Source: Pseudomonas sp. PDNC002 (lineage in GTDB: Bacteria; Pseudomonadota; Gammaproteobacteria; Pseudomonadales; Pseudomonadaceae). From it: a stretch of DNA of 64,000 bases. Of the stretch, positions 55,695 through 64,000 are shown piece after piece; positions within the stretch are counted from its first letter, which is position 1, and the number at the start of each line of letters is the position of its first letter. Location of the stretch: NCBI RefSeq assembly GCF_016919445.1, contig NZ_CP070356.1:875501-939500 (forward strand), read 5' to 3'. The notes beneath the pieces are model-generated. The model had not been told where the DNA came from. It worked only from the letters and a program-made list of their open reading frames with translations, and did no database searches. The translations under genes and the position numbers were made by a program.

Positions 55695-56999
55695 GTGACC
55701 CAGAACTGGAGAGGCGTGCTGATACGCCACCTGCTGTTGGTGGTGGCCGCTGGCGCGCTGCTCGGCGTGATCACCGGCCAGTACGGCTGGGCCATCGCCG
55801 TGGCGCTGGCTGCCTACCTCGGCTGGTCGACCTGGCAGTTGCTGCGCCTGCACAAGTGGCTGAGGAATCACCAGCCCGACGAAGCCCCGCCCGATGGCTA
55901 CGGCCTGTGGGGCGAGGTGTTCGACAGCATCTACCACCTGCAGCGACGCAACCAGAAGGCCCGCGGGCGCCTGCAGGCGGTGATCGACCGCATGCAGGAA
56001 TCCACCGCCGCGCTGCGCGACGGCATGATCCTGCTCGACCGCGACGGCAACCTGGAGTGGTGGAACCAGTCCGCCGAACGCCTGCTGGGACTCAAGAGTC
56101 CGCAGGACGGCGGCCAGCCAGTGACCAACCTGGTCCGCCATCCGCGCTTCAAGGAATACTTCGAGGGCGAGGACTACCGCGAGCCGCTGGAACTCAGCTC
56201 GCCGATCAGCGACAGCCTGCGCCTGCAGTTCCACATCACCCTCTACGGCGCCGGCGAACACCTGATGCTGGTGCGCGACGTGACCCGCGTCCACCAGCTG
56301 GAACAGATGCGCAAGGACTTCGTCGCCAACGTCTCCCACGAGTTGCGCACACCGCTGACGGTGATCGCCGGCTACCTGGAGACGCTGCTGGACAACGTCG
56401 AAGACGTTAACCCGCGCTGGACCCGCGCCCTGCAACAGATGCAGCAACAGGCCGGGCGCATGCAGAACCTGCTCAACGACCTGCTCCTGCTGGCCAAGCT
56501 CGAAGCCACCGACTACCCGGCGGACAACAAGCCGGTGGCGGTGGACCTGATGCTGCTGTCGATCCGCAACGACGCCCAGGCGCTATCCGGGGCGCGCAAC
56601 CACCGGATCAGCCTGGAGGCCGACTCGAAGGTGAAGCTCAAGGGCAGCGAGGCCGAACTGCGCAGCGCCTTCTCCAACCTGGTGTTCAACGCGGTGAAGT
56701 ACACCCCCGAGGAAGGCGAGATCCGTATTCGCTGGTGGGGCGATGAGCAAGGTGCGCACCTGGCCGTGCAGGACAGCGGCATCGGCATCGATCCCAAGCA
56801 CCTGCCGCGCCTGACCGAGCGCTTCTACCGCGTCGACTCCAGCCGCAATGCCAACACCGGCGGTACCGGCCTGGGCCTGGCCATCGTCAAGCACGTGCTG
56901 CTGCGCCACCGCGGCACCCTGGACATCAGCAGCGTGCCGGGCAAGGGCAGCAGCTTCACCTGCCACTTCCCGCCGCTGCAGGTCGAGACCCGCGCATAA
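55695..56999 (+). CDS. phoR: Phosphate regulon sensor kinase PhoR
   Basis: 434 residues: two N-terminal transmembrane helices close together (about 10-55) with almost no periplasmic part, as in E. coli PhoR, a PAS domain (LLDRDGNLEWWNQSAERLLG), then HisKA with the phospho-acceptor in FVANVSHELRTPLTVIAGYL and a HATPase with the N box (SNLVFNAVKYTPEEG), G1 (DSGIGIDPKHLPRLTERFYR) and G2 (GGTGLGLAIVKHVL). GTG at 55695 is the start; GGAACGG lies just before. Responds to the Pst-PhoU complex. Confidence 0.97.
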   Translation: MTQNWRGVLIRHLLLVVAAGALLGVITGQYGWAIAVALAAYLGWSTWQLLRLHKWLRNHQPDEAPPDGYGLWGEVFDSIYHLQRRNQKARGRLQAVIDRMQESTAALRDGMILLDRDGNLEWWNQSAERLLGLKSPQDGGQPVTNLVRHPRFKEYFEGEDYREPLELSSPISDSLRLQFHITLYGAGEHLMLVRDVTRVHQLEQMRKDFVANVSHELRTPLTVIAGYLETLLDNVEDVNPRWTRALQQMQQQAGRMQNLLNDLLLLAKLEATDYPADNKPVAVDLMLLSIRNDAQALSGARNHRISLEADSKVKLKGSEAELRSAFSNLVFNAVKYTPEEGEIRIRWWGDEQGAHLAVQDSGIGIDPKHLPRLTERFYRVDSSRNANTGGTGLGLAIVKHVLLRHRGTLDISSVPGKGSSFTCHFPPLQVETRA

Positions 57000-57091
57000 T
57001 CACTCTCGAATGCGACTCTTGACTGAGCGGGCTTGCCAGCCGGGCCCGCTGAACCGCATTCTTGTCCGTCCATTCTCAATCCAACAGAACC

Positions 57092-58432
57092 ATGGACCCT
57101 TCCCCTAGTAGCCACTTCCTCACCTATTTCGCCGATTTCGGCCTGATCCTGTTCGCCCTGTTCCTCGTCGTGCTCAACGGCTTCTTCGTCGCCGCCGAGT
57201 TCGCCATGGTCAAGCTGCGCTCCACCCGCGTGGAGACCATCGCCAAGCAGCACGGCTGGCGCGGCACCATCCTGCGCAAGGTGCACAACCAGCTCGACGC
57301 CTACCTCTCCGCCTGCCAGCTGGGCATCACCCTGGCTTCCCTGGGCCTGGGCTGGGTCGGCGAACCGGCCTTCGCCGAACTGCTCGAACCGCTGCTGGCT
57401 GCCATTGGTGTGCACTCCGAGGAAGTCATCCGCGGCGTGTCGTTCTTTACCGCGTTCTTCATCATTTCCTATCTGCACATCGTGGTCGGCGAGCTCGCGC
57501 CCAAGTCCTGGGCGATCCGCAAGCCGGAGTTGCTGTCGCTGTGGACCGCAGTGCCGCTCTACCTGTTCTACTGGGCCATGTACCCAGCCATCTGGCTGCT
57601 CAACGCCAGCGCCAACGCCATCCTGAAGATCGCCGGGCAAGGCGAGCCGGGGCCGCACCACGAGCACCATTACAGCCGTGACGAGCTCAAGCTGATCCTG
57701 CACTCCAGCCGCGCCCACGACCCCAGCGACCAGGGCATGCGCGTACTGGCCTCGGCAGTGGAACTGGGTGAACTGGAAGTGGCGGACTGGGCCAACTCCC
57801 GCGAGGACCTGGTGTACCTCGAGCGCAGCGCGCCGCTGGACGACATCCTTGCCACCATCCGCCGCCACAAGTACAGCCGCTATCCGGTGTACGACAGCGA
57901 GAAGGGCGAGTTCACCGGCCTGCTGCACATCAAGGACCTGCTGCTTGCCCTGGCCACGCTGGATAGCCTGCCGGAATCCTTCGATCTCGACGAGCTGACC
58001 CACCCGCTGGAGATGGTCACCAAACACCTGCCGCTCGCGCGCCTGCTGGAGCAGTTCCGCCAGGGCGGCTCGCACTTCGCGCTGGTGGAAGAAGCCGACC
58101 ACAAGGTGGTCGGCTACCTGACCATGGAAGACGTACTGGAAGTGCTGGTCGGCGATATCCAGGACGAGCACCGCAAGACCGAGCGCGGCATCGTCGCCTA
58201 CCAACCGGGCAAGCTGCTGGTGCGTGGCGATACCCCGCTGTTCAAGCTGGAGCGCCTGCTGGGCATCGACCTCGACCACGTCGAGGCGGATACCCTCGCC
58301 GGCCTGGTCTACGACAGCCTCAAGCGCGTACCCGAGGAGGAGGAAGTCCTCGAGGCGGAAGGCTTGCGCATCATCGTGAAAAAGATGAAAGGGCCGAAGA
58401 TCGTCCTGGCCAAGGTGGTCAAGCTGGACTGA
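57092..58432 (+). CDS. CNNM/CorC-type membrane protein with CBS domains (TlyC-like)
   Basis: 446 residues: a DUF21 (CNNM) membrane domain with about four helices (LFLVVLNGFFVAAEFAMVKL; ITLASLGLGWVGEPAFAELL), a CBS pair (SRYPVYDSEKGEFTGLLHIK; FALVEEADHKVVGYLTMEDV) and a C-terminal CorC_HlyC domain (LFKLERLLGIDLD...GLRIIVKKMKG). These proteins take part in magnesium efflux or resistance to cations in some bacteria; the older name hemolysin is misleading. Start ATG at 57092 precedes MDPSPSSHFL; a longer reading is also open. Terminator at 58454. Confidence 0.9.
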   Translation: MDPSPSSHFLTYFADFGLILFALFLVVLNGFFVAAEFAMVKLRSTRVETIAKQHGWRGTILRKVHNQLDAYLSACQLGITLASLGLGWVGEPAFAELLEPLLAAIGVHSEEVIRGVSFFTAFFIISYLHIVVGELAPKSWAIRKPELLSLWTAVPLYLFYWAMYPAIWLLNASANAILKIAGQGEPGPHHEHHYSRDELKLILHSSRAHDPSDQGMRVLASAVELGELEVADWANSREDLVYLERSAPLDDILATIRRHKYSRYPVYDSEKGEFTGLLHIKDLLLALATLDSLPESFDLDELTHPLEMVTKHLPLARLLEQFRQGGSHFALVEEADHKVVGYLTMEDVLEVLVGDIQDEHRKTERGIVAYQPGKLLVRGDTPLFKLERLLGIDLDHVEADTLAGLVYDSLKRVPEEEEVLEAEGLRIIVKKMKGPKIVLAKVVKLD

Positions 58433-58453
58433 CAGTCCCCGCGCAACGAACAG

Positions 58454-58482
58454 GGCTGCCCTCGGGCAGCCTTTTTCTTTTC
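58454..58482 (+). terminator. Rho-independent terminator of the CNNM gene
   Basis: GGCTGCC-CTCG-GGCAGCC followed by TTTTTCTTTT, 21 bases after the stop. Confidence 0.88.
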
Positions 58483-58496
58483 CTGCAAGGCATCGG

Positions 58497-59396
58497 TCAG
58501 TTGCCTTTGACCACCGCGAAATTCGGCAGCGAATCCACCGGCTGGGCGAAGTCGTAAGGGATCGACACCAGGTCCAGGCCGACGTTGCGCTGCACCACGA
58601 AGTGCAGGTGCGGACCGCTGCTGTTGCCGGTGTTACCCGACTGCGCCAGCGGCGAACCGGTGGCCACGCGCTGCCCCTCGCGGACCACCACCGAGCCACG
58701 CATCAGGTGCAGGTAAACGCCCATGGTGCCGTCGTCATGCAGTACGCGAACGAAGTTGCCGGATGGATTCTTGCCGCGCCCATCCTGGCCATTCTCGATC
58801 TTCACCACCGTGCCGCCCCGCGCCGCGACGATGGGCGTGCCCACCGGCATGGCGATGTCCATGGCGTAGCGCCCCTTGGGCGTGAAGTGGCTGTAGCGGC
58901 CATTGGCGCCCTGGGTCAGGCGGAACGGACCGCCCACCCACGGCAGGGCGTACTGATAGGACAACGGCCGCGGCCGCGGATCGCCCAGGGCGTAGCGCAG
59001 CGTGGGCTTGTAGCGCAAAGGTTTACTGGGATCGAGCGGCGTCAGGGTGGCGAGACGGATCGCGCTACGCGGCGGCAGCACCCAGCGGATCGGGCGCTCC
59101 GGTACGCCAATGGCGTTCTGCGCGCCACTCACGCTCAGTTCGACTTCCACCGGCGCGTACAGGTCGTTGCGCACCTGCAGCGTCTCGCCGCCAGCGTGCT
59201 TCTTCGTCTCCAGCTTCACCTGTTGTTCCAGGTGCTCGACCATGCGGTCGCGGAAGACGAACACGGCCGCACCCGCCACGGCCTTGTCCGTGTAGGTGAC
59301 CACGCCGTTGGCGTCGGTGTACTTGTAGATGGTCACGGCCGAAGCCGTCCCCGAGGCGGCCAAAAGACCGCACAGGAAGATACTGCGCCCTAGCAT
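58497..59396 (-). CDS. DUF4124-M23 peptidase-like periplasmic protein
   Basis: 299 residues: signal peptide MLGRSIFLCGLLAASGTASA (20), DUF4124 motif VTIYKYTDANGVVTYTDKAV, a middle domain (about 60-160) and a LytM/M23 domain at the end (YAMDIAMPVGTPIVAARGG; VYLHLMRGSVVVREGQRVAT; GNSSGPHLHFVVQ). The usual first zinc histidine of HxGxD is replaced here (KGRYAMD), while the later HLHF and LHLM histidines remain. It may be an activator or a weak peptidase. Start ATG at 59396. Same strand as the response regulator gene 124 bases upstream. Confidence 0.86.
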   Translation of the reverse strand: MLGRSIFLCGLLAASGTASAVTIYKYTDANGVVTYTDKAVAGAAVFVFRDRMVEHLEQQVKLETKKHAGGETLQVRNDLYAPVEVELSVSGAQNAIGVPERPIRWVLPPRSAIRLATLTPLDPSKPLRYKPTLRYALGDPRPRPLSYQYALPWVGGPFRLTQGANGRYSHFTPKGRYAMDIAMPVGTPIVAARGGTVVKIENGQDGRGKNPSGNFVRVLHDDGTMGVYLHLMRGSVVVREGQRVATGSPLAQSGNTGNSSGPHLHFVVQRNVGLDLVSIPYDFAQPVDSLPNFAVVKGN

Positions 59397-59520
59397 GTCG
59401 ACTCTGGTTATAGGTATGGCGACGCTGGCAAGACTAGCAGCGTCGCCGCGGCGTCGCGACCTGCCGCCGGTCGGCGTGTGAAGCAGTACCTGCCGGCCGT
59501 CCGGCAAAAATGTAACCGGA

Positions 59521-60420
59521 TCAGGCGCCGGGCACGTAGTGCTTCTGGCTGCTGCCGCGGGCGATCAGGCGCGAGAGGTAGTCGAGTTTCTGCGGGTCGC
59601 GATCGACGAAGCGGAAAGTCAGTTGCAGCCATTCGCTATCGGGCTTGGGCTCGAGCGCTGCCACGGCGTGGAGGTAGCCGTTGAGGCGAGCGACGTCGCT
59701 GTCCTCTTCCAGGTCCAGCACGGCGCTTTCCAGCACCTGCGGCAGCGGCGTACCGCGTTTCACCACCAGCAGCGCTTCCTTGAGGCTGAGCGCCTTGATC
59801 ACGCAGGGCAGGTTGGCAGCCGGCAGGCGCAGTTGGCCTTGCTGGCCCTTGGCGCCACTCCGGGCAGCGGCGGGAGCAGCGACCGCGGGCGCCGGGGCCG
59901 CCTGGGCGGGACGCGGCGCAGCAGGCGCGGCCGGACGCACGACCTCGGCCTTGCCGCCGGTGAGCGCGGCAAGCGAATCGTTGGGCATCGATCCGACCAG
60001 GCTGCGTTGCGGAGCCTGCGCCGCCAGGGCCTCCAGCTTGCCGGAGCGGGACAGCGCCTTCTTCACCTTGCTCACCAACTGGTCGTTGGAGAATGGCTTG
60101 CCGATGAAATCGGAGACGCCGGCCTGGATAGCCTGCACCACGTTGTCCTTGTCGCCACGGCTGGTGACCATGATGAAGGGTGTGGTCTTCAGGCTGTCCT
60201 GCTCGCGGCACCAGGTCAGCAGCTCGATACCCGACAGCTCGGGCATTTCCCAGTCGCAGAGGATCAGGTCCACGGCCTGGCGCGCGAGGAACTGCTGCGC
60301 CTTGCGGCCGTTGACTGCCTCTTCGATCTGCAGGCCGGGGAAATGGTCCCGCAGCCCCTTTTTCACCAGGTCACGAATGAACGGAGCGTCATCCACGACC
60401 AGCACACTGACCTTGCCCAT
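59521..60420 (-). CDS. Response regulator with Ala/Pro linker and unknown C-terminal domain
   Basis: 299 residues: receiver domain (about 1-125; VLVVDDAPFIRDLV, DLILCDWEMPELSG, FIGKPFSNDQLVSKVKK) with all acidic and lysine positions kept, then an Ala/Pro/Arg-rich linker (about 160-190), then about 100 residues (LRLPAANLPCVIKALSLKEA...LTFRFVDRDPQKLDYLSRLI) that I cannot name; a degenerate PilZ-like fold is possible. ATG at 60420 has GGGAG before it. Lies directly downstream of phoU on the same strand, so may be linked to phosphate signalling. Confidence 0.85.
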   Translation of the reverse strand: MGKVSVLVVDDAPFIRDLVKKGLRDHFPGLQIEEAVNGRKAQQFLARQAVDLILCDWEMPELSGIELLTWCREQDSLKTTPFIMVTSRGDKDNVVQAIQAGVSDFIGKPFSNDQLVSKVKKALSRSGKLEALAAQAPQRSLVGSMPNDSLAALTGGKAEVVRPAAPAAPRPAQAAPAPAVAAPAAARSGAKGQQGQLRLPAANLPCVIKALSLKEALLVVKRGTPLPQVLESAVLDLEEDSDVARLNGYLHAVAALEPKPDSEWLQLTFRFVDRDPQKLDYLSRLIARGSSQKHYVPGA

Positions 60421-60510
60421 CGGCATCTCCCGAAAACGATAGGGCGAAGAATAGCCTTGCCGGGTGGCTACGTGCCATTGGGATAAAACCGCCTGGCCAT
60501 AAAATGACGA

Positions 60511-60529
60511 ACCCGGCGCGAGGCCGGGT
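60511..60529 (-). terminator. Possible terminator of the phoU transcript
   Basis: On the minus strand ACCCGGC-CTCGC-GCCGGGT, followed by TCGTCATTTTATGG. It lies 25 bases after the phoU stop, before the response regulator gene. Confidence 0.6.
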
Positions 60530-60553
60530 CCGTCGGTGCAACCGGTAAAGGGC

Positions 60554-61294
60554 TTACTCGGGCTTGCTCGCGCTGCCGGAGCCCTGCACTTCTTCCTTCA
60601 TGCGGGTCAGCCCGAGGTGCCGCACATCGGTGCCGCGCACCAGGTAGATCACCAGTTCGGCAATGTTGCGCGCGTGGTCGCCGATGCGCTCCAGCGAACG
60701 TAGGGCCCAGATGACGTTGAGCACGCGGGAGATCGCCCGCGGGTCTTCCATCATGTAGGTGACCAGCTCGCGCAGGGCGGTCTTGTACTCGCGGTCGACG
60801 GTCTTGTCGTACTGCGCCACCGACAGGGCGAGGTCGGCGTCGAAGCGGGCAAAGGCGTCGAGCGCTTCCTGGACCATCTTGCGCACCTGGCCGCCGATGT
60901 GGCGCACCTCGACGTAGCCGCGCGGCGACTCGCCCTCCTCGCACAGCTGGATGGCGCGGCGGGCGATCTTCGAGGCTTCGTCGCCGATGCGCTCAAGGTC
61001 GATCACCGACTTGGAAATGCTGATGATCAGGCGCAGGTCGGAGGCGGCCGGCTGGCGGCGGGCAAGGATGCGCAGGCATTCCTCGTCAATGTTGCGCTCC
61101 ATCTGATTGATCTGGTCATCGATCTCGCGCACTTGCTGGGCCAGGCCCGAGTCAGCGTCGATCAGCGCATTGACCGCGTCGTTGACCTGCTTCTCCACCA
61201 GGCCACCCATGGCCAGCAGATGGCTGCGCACATCTTCCAGCTCGGCGTTGAACTGCTGCGAGATGTGGTGGGTGAGGCTTTCTTTGTTGATCAT
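60554..61294 (-). CDS. phoU: Phosphate signalling complex protein PhoU
   Basis: 246 residues, two PhoU three-helix repeats. Conserved metal-binding segments are LERIGDEASKIAR and LERIGDHARNIAE, one in each repeat. PhoU links the Pst transporter to PhoR and keeps the Pho regulon off in phosphate excess. ATG at 61294 with AAGGG upstream; the ATG two codons before has a poorer site. 165 bases after pstB, with a large inverted repeat in that gap. Confidence 0.96.
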   Translation of the reverse strand: MINKESLTHHISQQFNAELEDVRSHLLAMGGLVEKQVNDAVNALIDADSGLAQQVREIDDQINQMERNIDEECLRILARRQPAASDLRLIISISKSVIDLERIGDEASKIARRAIQLCEEGESPRGYVEVRHIGGQVRKMVQEALDAFARFDADLALSVAQYDKTVDREYKTALRELVTYMMEDPRAISRVLNVIWALRSLERIGDHARNIAELVIYLVRGTDVRHLGLTRMKEEVQGSGSASKPE

Positions 61295-61356
61295 GTGCAA
61301 ACCCTTGAAAGGTGCGAAGTTCAGAACTCAGTCTTTATCCGGTCTCAACCAGAGCA

Positions 61357-61463
61357 TTGAGGCCCTTGAGAAATCTTCGCTGGCGCGAAGGCGAAGCGCC
61401 GACAGTACATCCCGTACGGCAAGCTTCGCCGACAAAGCCAGAGGAGATTTCTCATGGCCTCAA
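61357..61463. repeat. Long imperfect inverted repeat between pstB and phoU
   Basis: TTGAGGCCCTTGAGAAATC (61357-61375) pairs with GATTTCTCATGGCCTCAA (61446-61463), one base being extra. Inside are further stems: CTTCGC-TGGC-GCGAAG and GGCGAAGC (61390-61397) with GCTTCGCC (61423-61430). The right arm overlaps the pstB stop codon. Confidence 0.7.
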
Positions 61464-62296
61464 CCGTAGCGACCGGTGATGTAGTCTTCCGTCTGCTTCT
61501 TGGCCGGGTTGGTGAAGAGGGTATCGGTGTCGCCGAACTCGATCAGCTTGCCCATGTACATGAACGCCGTGTAGTCGGAGACGCGCGCGGCCTGCTGCAT
61601 GTTGTGGGTCACGATGACGATGGTGAACTTGGATTTCAGCTCGTAGATCAGCTCTTCGATCTTCAGGGTGGAGATCGGGTCCAGCGCCGAGCAGGGTTCG
61701 TCGAGCAGCAGGACTTCCGGCTCCACGGCGATGGTGCGGGCGATGACCAGACGCTGCTGCTGGCCACCGGAGAGGCCGAGGGCAGACTCGTGCAGACGGT
61801 CCTTCACTTCGTCCCACAGCGCGGCACCCTTGAGCGCCCACTCGACGGCTTCATCGAGCACGCGCTTCTTGTTGATGCCCTGGATGCGCAGGCCGTAGAC
61901 CACGTTCTCGTAGATGCTCTTGGGGAACGGGTTGGGCTTCTGGAACACCATGCCGACGCGGCGACGCAGCTCGGCGACGTCCACGCCCTTGGCGAAGATG
62001 TTGTGGCCGTCCAGGCGGATCTCGCCCTTCACGCTGCACCCATCGACCAGGTCGTTCATGCGGTTGAAGCAGCGCAGCAGGGTGGACTTGCCACAGCCGG
62101 ACGGGCCGATGAAGGCGGTCACGCGCTGCTTGGGAATGTTCATGCTGACGTCGAACAGCGCCTGCTTCTCGCCGTAGAACAGGCTCAGGCCGGGCACTTC
62201 GAGGGCGACGGTCTCGTTCGCCAGGTTCATGCCCTGGCGGTCGCCGCGGCCGAGTGCGCCGATGTCGATGCCGTGGGATGCGGTTTCATGTTGCAT
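61460..62296 (-). CDS. pstB: Phosphate ABC transporter ATPase PstB
   Basis: 278 residues: Walker [13 protein letters not shown]-loop [16 protein letters not shown], signature [13 protein letters not shown] and Walker [16 protein letters not shown]- and H-loops present ([16 protein letters not shown]). The ATPase drives the high-affinity phosphate importer PstSCAB. The N-terminal extension before the transporter core (about 25 residues) is typical of Pseudomonas. GGAGACTG precedes the ATG. It is 52 bases after pstA. Confidence 0.98.
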   Translation of the reverse strand: MQHETASHGIDIGALGRGDRQGMNLANETVALEVPGLSLFYGEKQALFDVSMNIPKQRVTAFIGPSGCGKSTLLRCFNRMNDLVDGCSVKGEIRLDGHNIFAKGVDVAELRRRVGMVFQKPNPFPKSIYENVVYGLRIQGINKKRVLDEAVEWALKGAALWDEVKDRLHESALGLSGGQQQRLVIARTIAVEPEVLLLDEPCSALDPISTLKIEELIYELKSKFTIVIVTHNMQQAARVSDYTAFMYMGKLIEFGDTDTLFTNPAKKQTEDYITGRYG

Positions 62297-62348
62297 GTTC
62301 AGTCTCCTTGGGAGGCTTGGCGGCGGGCGCTGCCCGCCGCCGGCAGAA

Positions 62349-64000
62349 TCAGTTTTCCAGCGCCTTGTACTTTTCGCGCAGGCGGTTACGAATGGCGATG
62401 GCCGAGAAGTTCAGCAGGGCGATCACCATCACCAGCAGCAGCGCGGTGGCGTACACCAGCGGGCGCGCGGCCTCGACGTTCGGGCTCTGGAAGCCGACGT
62501 CATAGATGTGGAAGCCCAGGTGCATGATCTTCTGGTCCAGGTGCACGTACGGGTAGTTGCCGTCCACCGGCAGCGCCGGAGCCAGCTTCACCACGCCCAC
62601 CAGCATCAGCGGCGCCACTTCGCCAGCGGCGCGGGCCACGGCGAGGATCAGGCCGGTCATCATCGCCGGGCTGGCCATCGGCAGGACCACTTTCCACAGG
62701 GTCTCGGCCTTGGTCGCGCCCAGGGCCAGCGAGCCTTCGCGGGTGGCCCGCGGGATACGTGCCAGGCCTTCCTCGGTGGCCACGATCACCACCGGTACCG
62801 CGAGGATCGCCAGGGTCAGCGAGGCCCAGAACAGCCCGGGCGTACCGAAGGTCGGCGCCGGTAGTGCTTCGGGGAAGAATATCCGGTCGATCGATCCGCC
62901 CAGCACATAGACGAAGAAGCCCAGGCCGAACACGCCATAGACGATCGCCGGGACGCCCGCGAGGTTGTTCACCGCGATGCGGATGATGCGGGTCAGCAGG
63001 CCCTGGCGGGCGTACTCGCGCAGGTATACCGCAGCGATCACGCCGAACGGGGTGACGATCACGGCCATGACCAGGGTCATCATCACGGTGCCGAAGATGG
63101 CCGGGAAGATACCGCCCTCGGTGTTGGCTTCACGCGGGTCGTCGCTGAGGAACTCCCACAGCTTCTTGAAGTAGAAACCCAGCTTGGCGCCCACGCCCAT
63201 CTGGTTGGGCTGGTAGGCATGGACCAGCTTGCCGAGAGTGATCTCGGTCTGCTGGCCAGTGGCGTCGCGCATCACCACGCTATCGCGGTTGAATTCCTGG
63301 TGCAGGCCGTTGAGCTGCTCTTCCAGCACCTTGTACTGGGCATTCAGTTCGGCGCGGCCGGCGGCGATATCGGCCTCGGCGGTGGCATCGAGCTTGTTGT
63401 TGAGCTGCAGGCCGCGCTCTTTCAGGCGCAGCCGCTCAAGACCGTGGTTGATGCCACCGATGTCCTTCTTCTCCAGCTGATAAAGCTGGGTGTAGAGGTC
63501 ATCGACGCGCTTCAGACGGGTCTGCAGCTCGGCCATGGCCTCGGGCCCTTCGGCGACAACCTTGCCGTTCTCTTTCACGCTCAGCAGGTAACCATAGAAG
63601 TTGCCCCACTCGCGGCGCTCCAGGGTGACCATGTCGGCGGGATGACGGCGGTCGGTCAGCCACTCGCCGATGACCCAGGAGAAATCACTGCCGTACAGGT
63701 CGCGGTTGCCGAGCTTGAGCAGTTCGCGGGTCATGAACTCCGGGCCGTTGTCCGGCACCGGCAGGCCAGCGCCGCGCAGACGCGCACGCGGCACCTGCTC
63801 GATCTGCACTTCCTCGCCGATCAGGGTCTTGGGCGCTTCACCGGGAACGGTGTAGGTCGCCTCGATCACGTCCGCCGGCCAGAAGTGGCCGAGACCGCGC
63901 ACAGCGATCACGGCGAGCAGGCCGATGGTCATGATCACGGCGATGGACACCGCGCCGGCATTCATCCACACCCAGGGAGAACCGCTGGCGAGCCACGCTT
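62349..64000 (-). CDS. pstA: Phosphate ABC transporter permease PstA (5' end outside window)
   Basis: The frame is open to the window edge (550 codons); the region from 63971 to 64000 encodes AWLASGSPW, so the start lies just beyond. The N-terminal helix ([19 protein letters not shown]) is followed by a long periplasmic insertion of about 220 residues (rich in coiled-coil-like QLEKKDIGG and [15 protein letters not shown]), a known trait of Pseudomonas PstA. The C-terminal permease domain has [19 protein letters not shown], the EAA loop ([13 protein letters not shown]). It works with PstB downstream. Confidence 0.95.
   Translation of the reverse strand, partial: AWLASGSPWVWMNAGAVSIAVIMTIGLLAVIAVRGLGHFWPADVIEATYTVPGEAPKTLIGEEVQIEQVPRARLRGAGLPVPDNGPEFMTRELLKLGNRDLYGSDFSWVIGEWLTDRRHPADMVTLERREWGNFYGYLLSVKENGKVVAEGPEAMAELQTRLKRVDDLYTQLYQLEKKDIGGINHGLERLRLKERGLQLNNKLDATAEADIAAGRAELNAQYKVLEEQLNGLHQEFNRDSVVMRDATGQQTEITLGKLVHAYQPNQMGVGAKLGFYFKKLWEFLSDDPREANTEGGIFPAIFGTVMMTLVMAVIVTPFGVIAAVYLREYARQGLLTRIIRIAVNNLAGVPAIVYGVFGLGFFVYVLGGSIDRIFFPEALPAPTFGTPGLFWASLTLAILAVPVVIVATEEGLARIPRATREGSLALGATKAETLWKVVLPMASPAMMTGLILAVARAAGEVAPLMLVGVVKLAPALPVDGNYPYVHLDQKIMHLGFHIYDVGFQSPNVEAARPLVYATALLLVMVIALLNFSAIAIRNRLREKYKALEN

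Overview
The window is chromosomal core DNA from a high-GC gammaproteobacterium. Gene content and order (lysR-MATE-GGDEF/EAL-rep-xpt, the dad and pau genes, rpmBG, radC-coaBC-dut-algC-argB, pyrE/crc, rph-yicC-gmk-rpoZ-spoT, oxyR-recG, the rubredoxin genes, ubiCA, phoBR and phoU-pstBA) match the stretch of Pseudomonas aeruginosa PAO1 that I remember as roughly PA5293-PA5367. The species is probably a Pseudomonas of the aeruginosa/nitroreducens/citronellolis group; this is inference from synteny and composition, not from a search. Sixty-three protein genes are listed. The first (LysR regulator) and last (pstA) run off the window. I see no rRNA, tRNA, CRISPR array, prophage, insertion sequence or plasmid gene.

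Layout. 1-9.2 kb: a LysR regulator divergent from a MATE exporter, a c-di-GMP phosphodiesterase with a decayed GGDEF domain, Rep helicase, xanthine phosphoribosyltransferase and an acetyl-CoA hydrolase-family protein. 9.3-24.2 kb: amino-acid and polyamine catabolism. This holds cytochrome c5, the polyamine repressor PauR, the D-/L-alanine operon dadA-RidA-dadX with its Lrp-type regulator DadR, and the glutamylpolyamine oxidase and aldehyde dehydrogenase genes. It also contains an AsmA-like envelope module (ydbH-ynbE-ydbL), a phospholipase D-like lipoprotein and an MFS carrier. 24.3-35 kb: ribosomal proteins L33/L28, an orphan peptide-binding protein, RadC, CoaBC, Dut, a membrane-anchored long AlgC, ArgB and PyrE. 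35-42.5 kb: Crc, RNase PH, YicC, Gmk, RpoZ, SpoT and RidA. 42.5-54.7 kb: a LysE-type exporter with an AraC regulator, OxyR, RecG, a YbaK-HDOD protein, HU, the two rubredoxins with their reductase, and UbiC/UbiA. 54.9-64 kb: the phosphate regulon (PhoB, PhoR, PhoU, PstB, PstA) with a CNNM-type membrane protein, an M23-family protein and a response regulator in between.

The genes work together in recognisable blocks. PauR, the pauB-like oxidase and the aldehyde dehydrogenase form part of polyamine breakdown. DadR with DadA, RidA and DadX forms alanine breakdown. Crc (catabolite repression), SpoT (stringent response), OxyR (peroxide) and PhoBR/PhoU/Pst (phosphate) are global regulators packed into 30 kb.

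I did not find an obviously new multi-gene system. The points most worth a second look are small. They are the 877-residue AlgC with an internal start that would yield the classical 463-residue enzyme, a long inverted repeat abutting the pstB stop codon, a hairpin that covers the ribosome-binding site of the phospholipase D-like gene, a REP element that supplies a stop codon, a terminator inside the dad operon, hairpins between the rubredoxin genes, and several conserved but uncharacterised proteins.
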